Of a stretch of 64,000 nucleotides of DNA, positions 31,120-42,021 are shown one piece after another (positions within the stretch are counted from its first letter, which is position 1; every line of letters starts with the position of its first letter). Both the position numbers and the translations under genes were made by a program. The DNA lies in contig NC_061068.1 of the NCBI RefSeq assembly GCF_021917145.1, positions 4,076,932 through 4,140,931 of the forward strand. The letters run 5' to 3'. Below the pieces are notes generated by a model. It saw nothing but the letters and a program-made list of their open reading frames with translations, had not been told where the DNA came from and did no database searches. The stretch is from Hypomesus transpacificus (lineage: Eukaryota > Chordata > Actinopteri > Osmeriformes > Osmeridae).

Positions 31120-34100
31120 GTAAGAAAGAGAGAGACAGAGTGTGAGAGAGAGAGAGAGAGATAGAGAGATGGGACAACATGTTTCCAGAAAATGCTTTCC
31201 GTTGTACAAACAGTTTTTTGTTTCGTTTTTTTTGTACAAAACAAACTTCTCTGTTCCTGTTCAAACCCTGTATTGTTGACATGAACATGGAAACATTTGC
31301 TTGATTAATGTACTTGAAAGGCATTTCTAAATTAGCTTCTCATTGGGTGTACCTAGGAACAAGTGGATGATGTGTACTCTTGGCTCTAGATTGCGCCTTT
31401 GTTCCTGAGAGCATAACACATTTACACTATGGACATTTGATGCAGACACAAAGTAGATCAAATACAAATGTTGTACTAGATTTAACTCAGCGAGTGGAAA
31501 CAAGCAGGTATAAGAGAGTTGGACTCACCGGGCGGCTCTTGTCTCTGTCCACATTGGCCTCTGCTTCCCAGATCTGCACTTCTGACAGCAACCACAATCA
31601 ACAGTGTCAGTTTTTTTTTTTTACTTTGATTTCTTAAAGTAACAAGAAGTTGAATCATCTAAGCTTTTTTCAAGTAGTCATCTATAGCTGACGTGGGAAG
31701 AGTGGCAGAAATACTGTCCCATATCAGGTCGAGGGGACTTCCATATCCACTTTCACTAAGTTTCGCTTCAAGTACATGACTTCAGTTGATTTTGATGCAA
31801 TCATGTAAATAACATATGTCAATATCTGATTATGGGGATTATTGTTCAGTTAAAGATAGTATAGTATAGTATAGTTATTATTCAAATTATCGAACCCAGT
31901 GTAAATCAATGTAAATCAGGGGAGTCAGGTGGCTGAGCGGTGAGGGAGTCAGGCTAGTAATCTAAAGGTCCCCAGTTCGATTCCCGGCCACACCATGACG
32001 TTGTGTCCTTGGGCAAGGCACTTCACCCTACTTGCCTCGGGGGGGAATGTCCCTGTACTTACTGTAAGTCGCTCTGGATAAGAGTGTCTGCTAAATGACT
32101 AAATGTAAATGTAAAACAAACAAAACTCAGAGATCAATTATAGTTCACTTTTTGCGAATAATTTCGATCCAAGTTATGACTCAGCCTACTTTCCCCTACA
32201 GTAGTGCTCACAATACCACACACAATCATAAACAGACAGCTCCCTGACAGGTCTCCACCTGAGCCTGGAGATGGTGTATGCTACCACTTCCTGTTGCAGT
32301 AAACCACACTCAAAACAAGACCAGTTCAACTCATCCTGCAAGTACACATCCTGTGTCTTCTCTTGTCACACACCCACAGTGTTACCCAGAGTGCATCTGC
32401 CACAGCAGGCAAGAGGTGTCATATTTCCATGACAGTCGAATGATGATGGAATTAATGATGCAACGCGGTTATGTTAAATCCTATATGTAATCAAACGATA
32501 TTTGTCAGTTTCTTGTAAAAATGTGTGAAAACACATTGAGACTGAGACTAAGAAACTCCTTTTAGACCTTTGACAGTTTTGCATGTTGCTTCTATAGCCC
32601 TAAAGCATAGGTCCTGAATAAACATCAACGTCACCCATGCAAACAAGATTGAAAAACCCTGATGTAAAGATTACGCTTTGACATAATACTAATGCACAAG
32701 AGCAACTCTAGAATATGAATCTGTCTCCATCTATGTAACGGGACTACAGACACTTTGAGGACTGAAGGGGTATCCGTAAACTAATGCTCATGTAAGAAAA
32801 ATCTAAAAGAAAAACGTAAAATAACATAATATTATCAGTACATAATATTGTTATATTGTATACAACAGCAAAATTAGTAGCAAATTGAAGCACCGTGAGG
32901 TAAATAAAGTAAGCTATGTCACATAAAAGTAATAGCAAAGGAATTAAAGATAAAAAAAAGTAACTTTCTGTGACGTCAGTTTGTCTCACCATGTGTCTTT
33001 TCAGTGAACACCACCCTGGACTCGGAGGTGAAGTTCTGACCCAACAGGATCATCTGCTGCCCACCCAGAACCGAACAGCACTCCAGATCCTGGTTCTCCA
33101 CCCTGGGGTACTCCTGGGCCGATCTCTGGGCTGTAGAAACACACCACAACAGAACACTCGCGTCATTGAACAAAGTTCTCACAAAGAACACACATTTGAG
33201 AATCAAAAACAGTACTTGACTGTACTTATTACGTAAGAATTCATAATTATGTATGTTTATTTGGTTGACTTGAGTGTGTCAGGGTAGTGGGAGGTTGGCC
33301 TGTGAGCAGGGGCGAATCTAGGATCCCACTTTTGGGGGGGGCTAAGCCCCTACATAAAACCTATTATTTTTCCTGTGACCCAGCAAAACTAGGGGGATCT
33401 GGAGGCACGTTCCCCCAGAAGAAATGTTTGAAAATATCCTTTTAAATCGTGTCCTCTAGTATTTTTTTGTAATTTTTATTAAAAGAATTTGGGGGGGCTA
33501 ATGAAACTTTTGGGGGGGCTCCAGCCCCCCAAAATAGGGCTAGATAAGCCCATGCCTGTGAGACAGGAAGACTTACAGCACTCGATAGGCTGGGAGGCCA
33601 CCTGCAGGGAGACCACCTGACCCGTTGGCTCTGGGATGTGGACGCGGTACACCAGGCGAACCCGCGTGTTCTTACGCCCGATGTTCGTCTCTCCATTCCT
33701 CAGCTCGATATCAGCGTTCCTCAGCTTCAAGATTCCGGCACAGTCAATCCTGTACATTGCAAATGCAGGTAATAACTGTGTATTCAATATATGCAGTACA
33801 GTTACATTATGAGTAATATATATGCAGTGGTTACACTATTCACAGGCCTATTTGTAGGTTGAATGTAATGAATATATACTGTATATGTAAAGTCATGCAT
33901 AGTAAATGGTGATAGCAGAGAAGATAGTAGATAGAGAAAATATGCATTTGTGTGTGTGTTTGTGTGTGTGTTTGTGCATACACGCGCGTGTTGTTCCCCT
34001 CCCTCCCCCTTACACTACTCTCATGTTGTTGCTAGGCTCCAGAGGCAGCTCCAGAGCCTTGGTGCCCTGGACAGTTCTCTCCAGGCTGGGGGTGGTGACC

Positions 34101-34345
34101 GTTTTGCCCGTGATCCGGTGGACCTGGTAGAAGGAGTGGGGTCTCATGACCTTCTCGTCGGCCGTTCCGATGAACACCAGCAGACCCAGGGGCCCTGAGC
34201 CTCTGTACCCACACAACTGCAACAGAACAGATCTTCATGGCTTCCATAAAGTCGCTGAATAGGTGCGGTAAAAGGTGCGTTATTCATACACTAGATTGCC
34301 GGCTGAAGAGAGAGATTAGAGCAACCCAGAGAAATTGAGAGAGAC

Positions 34346-34408
<63 letters not shown>

Positions 34409-36465
34409 CCCAGAGAAATGGAGAGAAAGACAGCTTGATAGAAAAAAGAAGTGTGAGAGAGAGAGCCTACCTGGACCTCTGGGTGTCCTCCCCCAGGTGC
34501 CTTCACGGGCCCCCGGCTGCCCTCGGTCTCGTAGTGGGCCCGGTGGTGAGGCCGGGGCTGCTGCAAGATCTGGAGCTGGTACTGCCCTGACTGGCTGGGC
34601 ACAGGCCAATCCAGAGGGGGCACCGAGGACAACGCGGGGACACTATGGAGGGAGAGAAGAGAGGAAGAGACAGGAAAGGGGACGAGATGATGGGAGAGAT
34701 GGTGGGAGAGGTGTTCAAGAATTAAGAACATTGTTCTGATTTTGCGTTAATCACTACTCCCATGACTGATTCCTTTTCTACAATCGTGCAGTGGTACCTT
34801 AAGGCTCCATTGTGGGTCAGAGGGGAAGACCAGATGGGTGGGAGCACATAGAGGGTGTCAAGTCTAGCACCAAGCCCAGTACCAGGCCCAGATTCAGGCC
34901 GGCCTCTCCTCTCCTGCTCACAGACCCAGACCTTCGTGTCAGCATACAGACTACTCTGGTTCTCGGTGTCCCCATATGGAGTGTCCTGTGTCTGGTTCTC
35001 GCCAAACAGGATACCCTGAGTCTGGGTCTCCCCCCACACATAGCTCTCCTTGCTGTTCCGCACCATCTTGGACGACACTGCTCTGTAGGGGCTACTTAGA
35101 AGCTCCTCCAGGTTGGGTGAGGCCTGAGCCTGGAGCTGGAGTGGAGCCTGGGGCTGGAGTTGGTGGTGAGATCCCTGGGGGATCAGTGGGCCGGGGCTGG
35201 GGCTCCGAGATCGCGGGTAGACTGGGGTCCCCAGGCAGGGGCTTCCACTGTACTGGTCATAGGTTCGTTTCCCCTGTGGTGAGGCGGAGCGTGAGCGGAG
35301 GTGGGAGAGGGAGTGTGGGTTTGGAGAGGCGGAGGAAGTCCGTTGGCTCTGCAGGAGCTGGAAGGTTTCCTCTGTGATGCTGTTACGGGGGGACGTGCCT
35401 GGGGAGGAGTGGCCTGAAGAGGTGGATATCCCCTGGAGCCCGGGGCACAGGTCCTGGGCCAGCTGCCCCACTCCCCCTCCACCTCCACTGGGGGAGACGC
35501 AAGGTGAGGTCCAGGGTGAGTTGCTCTCTGCCAGCCAGCCTGTGGAGGAGTTGCTGCTGGCAGGACTCAGGCACTGCTGCTCCCTGTAGGCCATCAGGGC
35601 TGTGGAGCCGGGGCTGCAGTCCAGGGACAGCGGCTGGAGAGGCTCCCACGATGGAGTGATCTCGATCCTGGGGCTGGGAGTAGGGGCCAGTCCTGGTCCG
35701 TTGGCTAGAAGCTCCAGGGGGTCGAGCCCAGCTCCAGACCCGGGGAGAAGGTATGATTGTTGGCTGGGGTCGTCAGGGTAGCTGTCTTCACATAGCTGGG
35801 GCAGCAGAGCAGGATGGGGGCTATTCCCTGTAATCACACAGTCAGTATGAGACACAGAGGGGAACTCTTGCTGGTATGGGGCACAGCACAAATACTTAGA
35901 CTGTATGCAGAATGTACACCACTGTTACAGTACAATTTATACATGAATGTTACCAAAGGTAATTGTAATTCAATTTACTGTACAGGGTGTCAATCTCTGG
36001 TTTATGGTAATACAACAGTTTCATTTTGTGACATAAAAGAACCACAACTGAAAGTGTTGTGGGATACCAATTAAACCATGCAATTTGTTTCCATTATTGG
36101 TAGTACTAGTTCGGATGGTCTTGGCTGTGTGGCACTGAAATATCAAGAGAAATCTATAAGCACCCGACTGACTGGGCAATGTCAGTCTAGGCTTACTACA
36201 CTAACTGTGTACACAATCGTTTTTAGTATGACATTTAGTCATTTAGCAGACGCTCTTATCCAGAGCGACTCCTACACCAGTTACATTGACAAACACATGT
36301 ATTCTTGCGTAAAATACCAGAAATCTCACCGTTGTCACCCCCAGTGGAAAATTCTGGTCGGTTGTAATGGAACAGATAGGAAAAGTCCAGGTCTTCTTCA
36401 CTGTTATCTTGGCCCTCCGTTGGTTTCACATAGTTTGGATCCAAGTCTCCATATGAAAACGCCAT
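30038..36465 (-). CDS. nfatc2: NFATC2 (NFAT1) transcription factor, 9 coding exons
   Basis: Calcium/calcineurin-activated transcription factor that shuttles from cytoplasm to nucleus and binds DNA with AP-1. Coding exons: 36330-36465, 34798-35827, 34471-34642, 34014-34216, 33577-33749, 32990-33130, 31529-31581, 30898-31030, 30038-30777; 926 aa, all phases consistent. Visible: N-terminal acidic segment [10 protein letters not shown]; calcineurin docking motif PRIEIT (residues 98-103, 35655-35672); Ser/Pro repeats ([22 protein letters not shown]); Rel-homology DNA loop [11 protein letters not shown] (423-433); dimerisation/IPT domain with [15 protein letters not shown]-terminus [13 protein letters not shown], which points to NFATC2 rather than C1, C3 or C4. 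The 34014-34216 donor was set at GT|GTAAGG because it restores NNMRVVIDCAG. An alternative end is listed separately. Confidence 0.95.
31919..32116 (+). mobile_element. tRNA-derived SINE, near full length
   Basis: Begins 'gtcaggtggctgagcggtg' with an A box (TGGCTGAGCGG) and a B box (AGTTCGATTCC). It continues through 'cttgggcaaggcacttcacc' and ends 'gtcgctctggataagagtg', then (AAATGT)-like repeats. It lies in an nfatc2 intron. It is not a functional tRNA gene. Confidence 0.85.
33307..33554. mobile_element. hAT-type MITE in nfatc2 intron
   Basis: A 248-bp element flanked by perfect 8-bp target-site duplications CCTGTGAG (33299-33306 and 33555-33562). Its ends form an imperfect terminal inverted repeat, CAGGGGCGAATCTAG against CATGGGCTTATCTAG (11 of 15). 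Eight-base duplications and CA-GG termini are hAT superfamily hallmarks. There is no transposase ORF. It ends 22 bp before the exon border at 33577. Confidence 0.85.
34355..34406 (+). repeat. (GA)n microsatellite in nfatc2 intron
   Basis: About 26 GA repeats in the intron after the 34471-34642 exon. Similar GA runs lie at 31088-31116. Confidence 0.9.
36226..36275 (-). mobile_element. SINE tail fragment in nfatc2 intron 1
   Basis: The plus strand shows 'tttagcagacgctcttatcc' followed by 'agagcgact', the reverse complement of the SINE 3' tail only. It lies about 55 bp from the exon 1 donor (36330). Confidence 0.7.
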
Positions 36466-37990
36466 CGTTGTCGGTCAGTTTTCTAGAAATAAAAAATTAT
36501 CGAAATGTGTGCAAAAGGTTGTAGCCTTCTTGTTTCGATGGAACTTTGTGACCAGAACATGAGAGATCAAACCGTTGCTGCGCGGCTTCCTGCCTGCGTT
36601 GATGCACGCATCTGATACCGGTGACTCCGAGCGTTTCACTGAGCCTAGAAATGATGTGCATTATATATACGGTTCAGATGTAGATCATATCTTTGAACGA
36701 TGACGATGACACGTTCTAATTTATTCAAAACAAGGATGATGGCCAATGATTCCATTAAACAGGTTTCCTGGTTGTAGGCTGTAGCTGGGGCTTACAACCG
36801 CGACAGGTGCATCTGAAGTTAGGAGAACAAGGGAGGGACAAAGATTACCTCACAGAAGTGTATTGGAGAACTTCCAGTCTTATTTATCAATTCCCACTGT
36901 GCACTTTACAGAAATTCACCAGTAGGGTGAGTCGTTACTCCGCTCCACCATGAGGCATAAAAGTCAAAGCAGCTGGTTTTGACAAGCCGCGTTATTAGCC
37001 AATAACATCTCAACTTTACCGTTTGTCCAATTGTGGGGGCACAGTAAAACATTTTTTTACATGCGTTATCTTTAGATTTTAACGTGGGCCTATTTAATTT
37101 AAATTCACGCTATTTCTTCATTATAAATAATCTCAAATACATTAAAGTAACTTAAAAAATAAGTGAAATATATCTTACCCCTATTTAATAAACATATTTA
37201 TACAATTAGAACACCTTCCTAAATGTATGTTATGAATAAAGGAAGAGGAAGTTCAACCTTTCCCAGGCAATTCAACTGAGGAATGTTCCTGAAGGCAATG
37301 ACGCATAGTGTTTCTGACCAGACCCCTGTCCCGCCCCCGCCTGTAGGCAATATTCTCACAGCAGTCACAGAATTAGGCCTCCACAAATCAAGACATTCAG
37401 TTTAGGGCATTCCCCCAAAATGTTATAAATCACCCAATCATTTCCTCACTTTTTTTCTCTCGTTTCTTTTCTATTATATGATGGATTCAATTAGATAATC
37501 TAGTTTTGTGCAAACGCCAGATTACCATGAGGGATTAGTGGTCCCCCTAAATATTGACTGTGACAAAATGAGATCATCTGGAGCTCAGTACGTGGTTTAT
37601 GTGCAATGTGTATTTCCCCACGTAATTTTAACTGACTCTTAGCCCAAATAGAAGTTCTGCAGGCCTACAGTACATTGTATGCATACAAGTAATGATAAGT
37701 AAACACAATGCTGTAGAAATGCATGCATTCTGTTTGATTTTATAGCATTGACTTTGTTAATCCTATTAAAGGGCCAATCTCATATTTTTGGTGAATAGGT
37801 TGTAATTGCAACATTTCAGATGAACTACAACACAACATACAATATCACATATACATATTACAGTATAATGACATTGGATTGTTCACATAAATGTCCACAG
37901 AGAAAAAGAGATTAAGTCAAACGACTTAAAAACTTTAATTCAGCATCAAAGTGGTCAAAATGTAAATCCATAAGCATAAAGTGGAGTATG
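36466..37990. other. nfatc2 upstream region / cyp24a1 downstream region
   Basis: About 1.5 kb of AT-rich DNA between the nfatc2 start codon and the inferred cyp24a1 poly(A) signal. The nfatc2 5'UTR and promoter must lie at its left end. I see no clear TATA box and no further exon. Confidence 0.45.
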
Positions 37991-37994
37991 TATA

Positions 37995-38482
37995 TTTATT
38001 TTTTCATGTGAATAAAATATTCTCAGTAATGCAATGTTACATTTATGTACAGAATTTAAGAAATATATAATATAATAGATAATTTACCGTAGAAGAGAAC
38101 ATATTATACAGTTATAATAGCATAGTAAGAAACGTATTATAAAGTCAAAATTTCACAAATGTATAACACATGTTTATAACATAAAACATTCTTTAAAGAT
38201 CCTTGGCAGTTGCCTCGATACATTTCATTTGTACATCACAACTATTACTACATCAACAACTAACTATTAGATTTAAATAGTTGCGTATTAGTTTGAGGTA
38301 TATCTGACATGATCACATGAATATATGTAGTCTTACATATACTATAAATTGTTAATCTTATTTACACAGCAGCAGTTTATGGGAGTTTATGGCCTTGAAG
38401 GTCCATGGTAACAGTGGTAATGCCTTTTGAAGAGGACAGGGTGGTCTGCGGGGGTGGAAGGGTTGCAGGTCCAACATCCAAC
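37995..38482 (-). other. cyp24a1: cyp24a1 3'UTR exon
   Basis: The coding end exon has a donor GATCAG|GTAAGA only 6 nt past the stop, and the minus strand has an acceptor TTCTCTACAG with the exon starting at 38482. The region then runs AT-rich to an AATAAA (minus) at 37995-38000. Human CYP24A1 likewise ends in a noncoding exon. A 34-codon ORF inside it is not CYP-like. Confidence 0.6.
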
Positions 38483-38714
38483 CTGTAGAGAAGAGTCTTT
38501 ATTTATTTGAATGAAAACAATTCAAGTTACCCTACTGTACCTTAACAAAAACACAAAGTGACTTGGCAGATTTACTGAACCCCTCAAAAAACAAAAAATA
38601 CAAAACAAAATGCAGTTTTGTTCAACTTGTTCTACTGTGAGTGTGTTAGCAGCATGTTGCCTGTGAGTGTGCTAGCAGAAGTCCTTGAGGGATGAACAGC
38701 CATCTTACCTGATC

Positions 38715-41700
38715 TTATCGCTTGTTGAATGCCACTGGGAGTTCCCGGTTTGGAACCAGGGTTCCAGAATGGATTGCTTCCACTGGCTCATTATCTGTGG
38801 CCACAATGTCATAATCCCTGACCAGCTGATGGAGAGGGAGAGGGAGAGGGAGAGGGAGAGGGAGAGGGAGAGGGAGAGGGAGAGGGAGAGGGAGAGGGAG
38901 AGGGAGAGGGAGAGGGAGAGCGAGAGCGAGAGGGAGAGGGAGAGGGAGAGGGGGAGAGGGGGAGAGGGGGAGAGGGAGGGACGACCATTAGATCATAAAC
39001 AACTTGCAAACGTTTTGTTTTCGCCGTATGGACTGAACTGAAACAAATCTAAGGTGACCTGACCCCCAAACTGAACCACACTGACCTCACCCGAATCACA
39101 TGGAGTTGAATACAAATCCAAACATAATGCTAAGAAAATACACCAAGGTACGCTGCATGTGGTGCTAGTGTTTCGGGCAGCCCGAGGACAGTCCTTACCC
39201 AGCACAGTGCCAGCTGCAGCTGGAGCTCTGCCAGCCTGCGCCCGATACACATCCTCTTCCCAATGCCAAAGGGAACGTGGGCGAAGGGATTTATGGTACT
39301 GGTCTCCCTCAGCCAGCGCTCAGGCTTGAACCGAGTCCCCTCGCTGAAGTAGTCCTCGTTAGAACCCAGCGCGTGACTGTTGATCATCAGGACGGTCTGA
39401 GGAGCAACATTCAATCAGTCATTCAGTTTTCCAATGAATCAACAATTCAATCAATCAATAGATACAATCAACATTGTCTGTAAGTGAGTCAATCCCACGG
39501 CTGTTGGTGTGGCTCAATATCCCACGGTGCTCCTTCGAATCAGACACTGATCATGGGTGATGTATCCAGACTTTCAGAGTGCCTTACAAGCTGGGCCCTC
39601 CTGAATCATACCCCTTTTTCCTTTTCAAGTCTTTCCCATTCTGAGCCCTGGGAACAATTTTGTGTACAAATGCGCCCCCTGCTGGAGAGACTAATGTACG
39701 GCAGTCCACTTTGTGGCCATAAGTATGTGAGTCGGTTACAGTGGATCAGTGATACTTTAAACAGCTTCAGTCGAACATCAATCAAACCTAAATTAACGTA
39801 CCAGTAAGCTGCAAGCATGGACCAGGGGGGTGAGGAGAGCTAAGCCACTTACCCCCTTGGGAATGGAGTAATCCCCCAACACAGTGTCTTTGTCCAGGGT
39901 CCGACTCGTGAATGGGACCGACGGCGATAACCTGCAAGAATTTCAAAAACAGCGCTTGGGAATGATGCCTTATCTGGTGTGGTCGGGGTCTGCATGGCCC
40001 TAAAGCTCTTTAGCATTAGTTAAACATACTTCAACTTCTCTCAAAAGGCAAATTGAAAGGGACTGTAATCCCTGTCAAAGGCTGAGGACATTCTCTGCCT
40101 GGGTTGTAGTATTAGGTAACATGTAAAAACACTTGTGACTGCATGGGATACAGTGTTGTGGTGTACAGGGGGTCAGTGGGGAGGTGTTTGAACGTGAGAC
40201 ACCATACTGTTTCTGTGAACCCACATACCTATCCCATGAAGCTTGTTTTTGAGCTAGCTATTCATGCATGCACTTGCTTCTTAATCACTGGCCTACTTAG
40301 GTGTATTTCTACATGGTGCAACCATATTTGGTTTCAATCCCTATCCGTGTGTAGGATATGGTTTACCAAACTCTCATATTATGTTACACCTATTCTAGAA
40401 ACACTATGTGCATGAGAATATGGTTAACATAAATTCTACTACATAAATGTATGCAAATATTGTTGTTGTGCTGCAATTTTCCTGACTAGGTTAGGACAAA
40501 CATTTACTTATTTGAATTAGTTTGGCACTCATGGTGTTATTGTCAAACCAAACATTCAAGTTTTGTCCAAAGGGAGCCAATGGACAGGCCTCATATATTA
40601 TATAAATGAAACAGTCATATATCAACACATGGAGATGTGTACCTCATGGACTCCTTGAGGCAGGCCTTGAGGTAGGGCATGCTCTTGATGTGCTCGGCAC
40701 ACGGATTCTCATTGGCAGGAATCACCTGTTGGATCTCCTGCAGGAGCCTCTCCTGGGCGCCATGGTTACGGGACAGGTTGAAAATAGCCCACAGCAGGCT
40801 GTTGGCAGTCTATAGAACACAAATATTAACATTTTTGTCATTTAGCAGACGCTATTATCCAGAGCGACTTACAGTAAGTACAGGGACATTCCCCTGAGGC
40901 AAGTAGGGTGAAGTGCCTTGCCCGAGGAACAACATCATTTGGCATGACCGGGAATCAAACCGGCAACCTTCTGACCCCCCCAAACATTGCGGTGGGGAGG
41001 CATGGGAAGAAGCAGAAGAGAGGGGGAATGTAAGAGAGAGTGAGGGAGAGGGGGAGCAAGAGGGAAGGGGGGGTGAGGAGGGGAGGGGAGGGGAGGGAGG
41101 TCGTCATTTAGGGAGCTACTATAACAGCATTCCAAAGAGGGGTCCTAAAAGGAGCTCTGGAATGTGTTGGTGTTCCTCAAGAGAGGCCACAGCTCCATCC
41201 AAACAGGCACGTACTCCCACATCCTGCCTTATTTCAGTCCTGCTCTTTTCACACCTGTCTGTTTATTTCCTTGAGGGTTTGAAACTTAAAAGGCAGCTAC
41301 TGGGGGAGAGGTGAAAAACCGCTGAAGATGTTTATGACGGGCTTCTCTCACATCTTTCAAAAGGGTTAGGTTGAGTGTGCTTGTACATGTGCGTGTGTGT
41401 GTGTGTGTGTGAGAGAGACTCACCGTCTCCACCCCTCCGATCTGCAGCTCAGTGATGGCAGCATACAGTTCCTTCTTGGACAAACGGCTGTTGCGGTAGA
41501 TGTCAGACAGGAAGGTGTCATCACCTGTACCAGCCGAGTGTTGGTTTAGCTTCCTGTCGATGTAGACTTTTGCTGAGAATGAAAAAAGATTTTTCAAGGA
41601 TGCTGCCGTCAAAAAAGGATTACAGGATGTGAATCCTTCATTTCAGATCTCATCACATTGGTTTGTTTCTTAAATGTTTGTCTCACTTGACTCTTTATTT

Positions 41701-41935
41701 ATCCTTTTAATTTTTTTCCATCAATTTAGCAAAACCGTTTTCATCCACCCCACATCCACTTAAAAACTGACAGATAACAAGCATGTTTGTCCATGCAAAC
41801 ACACTGTGTACTATTTCAGTCATGACCTCACTCACAGGCTTTGCCCATCGCTACTTTCAAAAGACCTCCAGCAGCTTAATCCCTGGCACTTTTAACCAGC
41901 ACCCATGTGCAGCCACTTTTTATATGAGATGAGAT

Positions 41936-42021
<86 letters not shown>

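Noticed and set aside
31919-32000. tRNA gene suggested by A and B boxes
   Set aside because: The same head recurs in several copies with a shared SINE body and tail; it is a retroposon, not a tRNA gene.
38383-38482. 34-codon open frame after the cyp24a1 3'UTR acceptor, as an alternative C-terminus
   Set aside because: It has no similarity to the CYP24A1 tail, and the proper tail ([14 protein letters not shown]) is encoded at 38715-38825 with a stop before the donor.
38685-39041. ORF rich in Arg-Glu repeats
   Set aside because: It is the (GGGAGA)n microsatellite; the real coding sequence here is the cyp24a1 last exon on the other strand.
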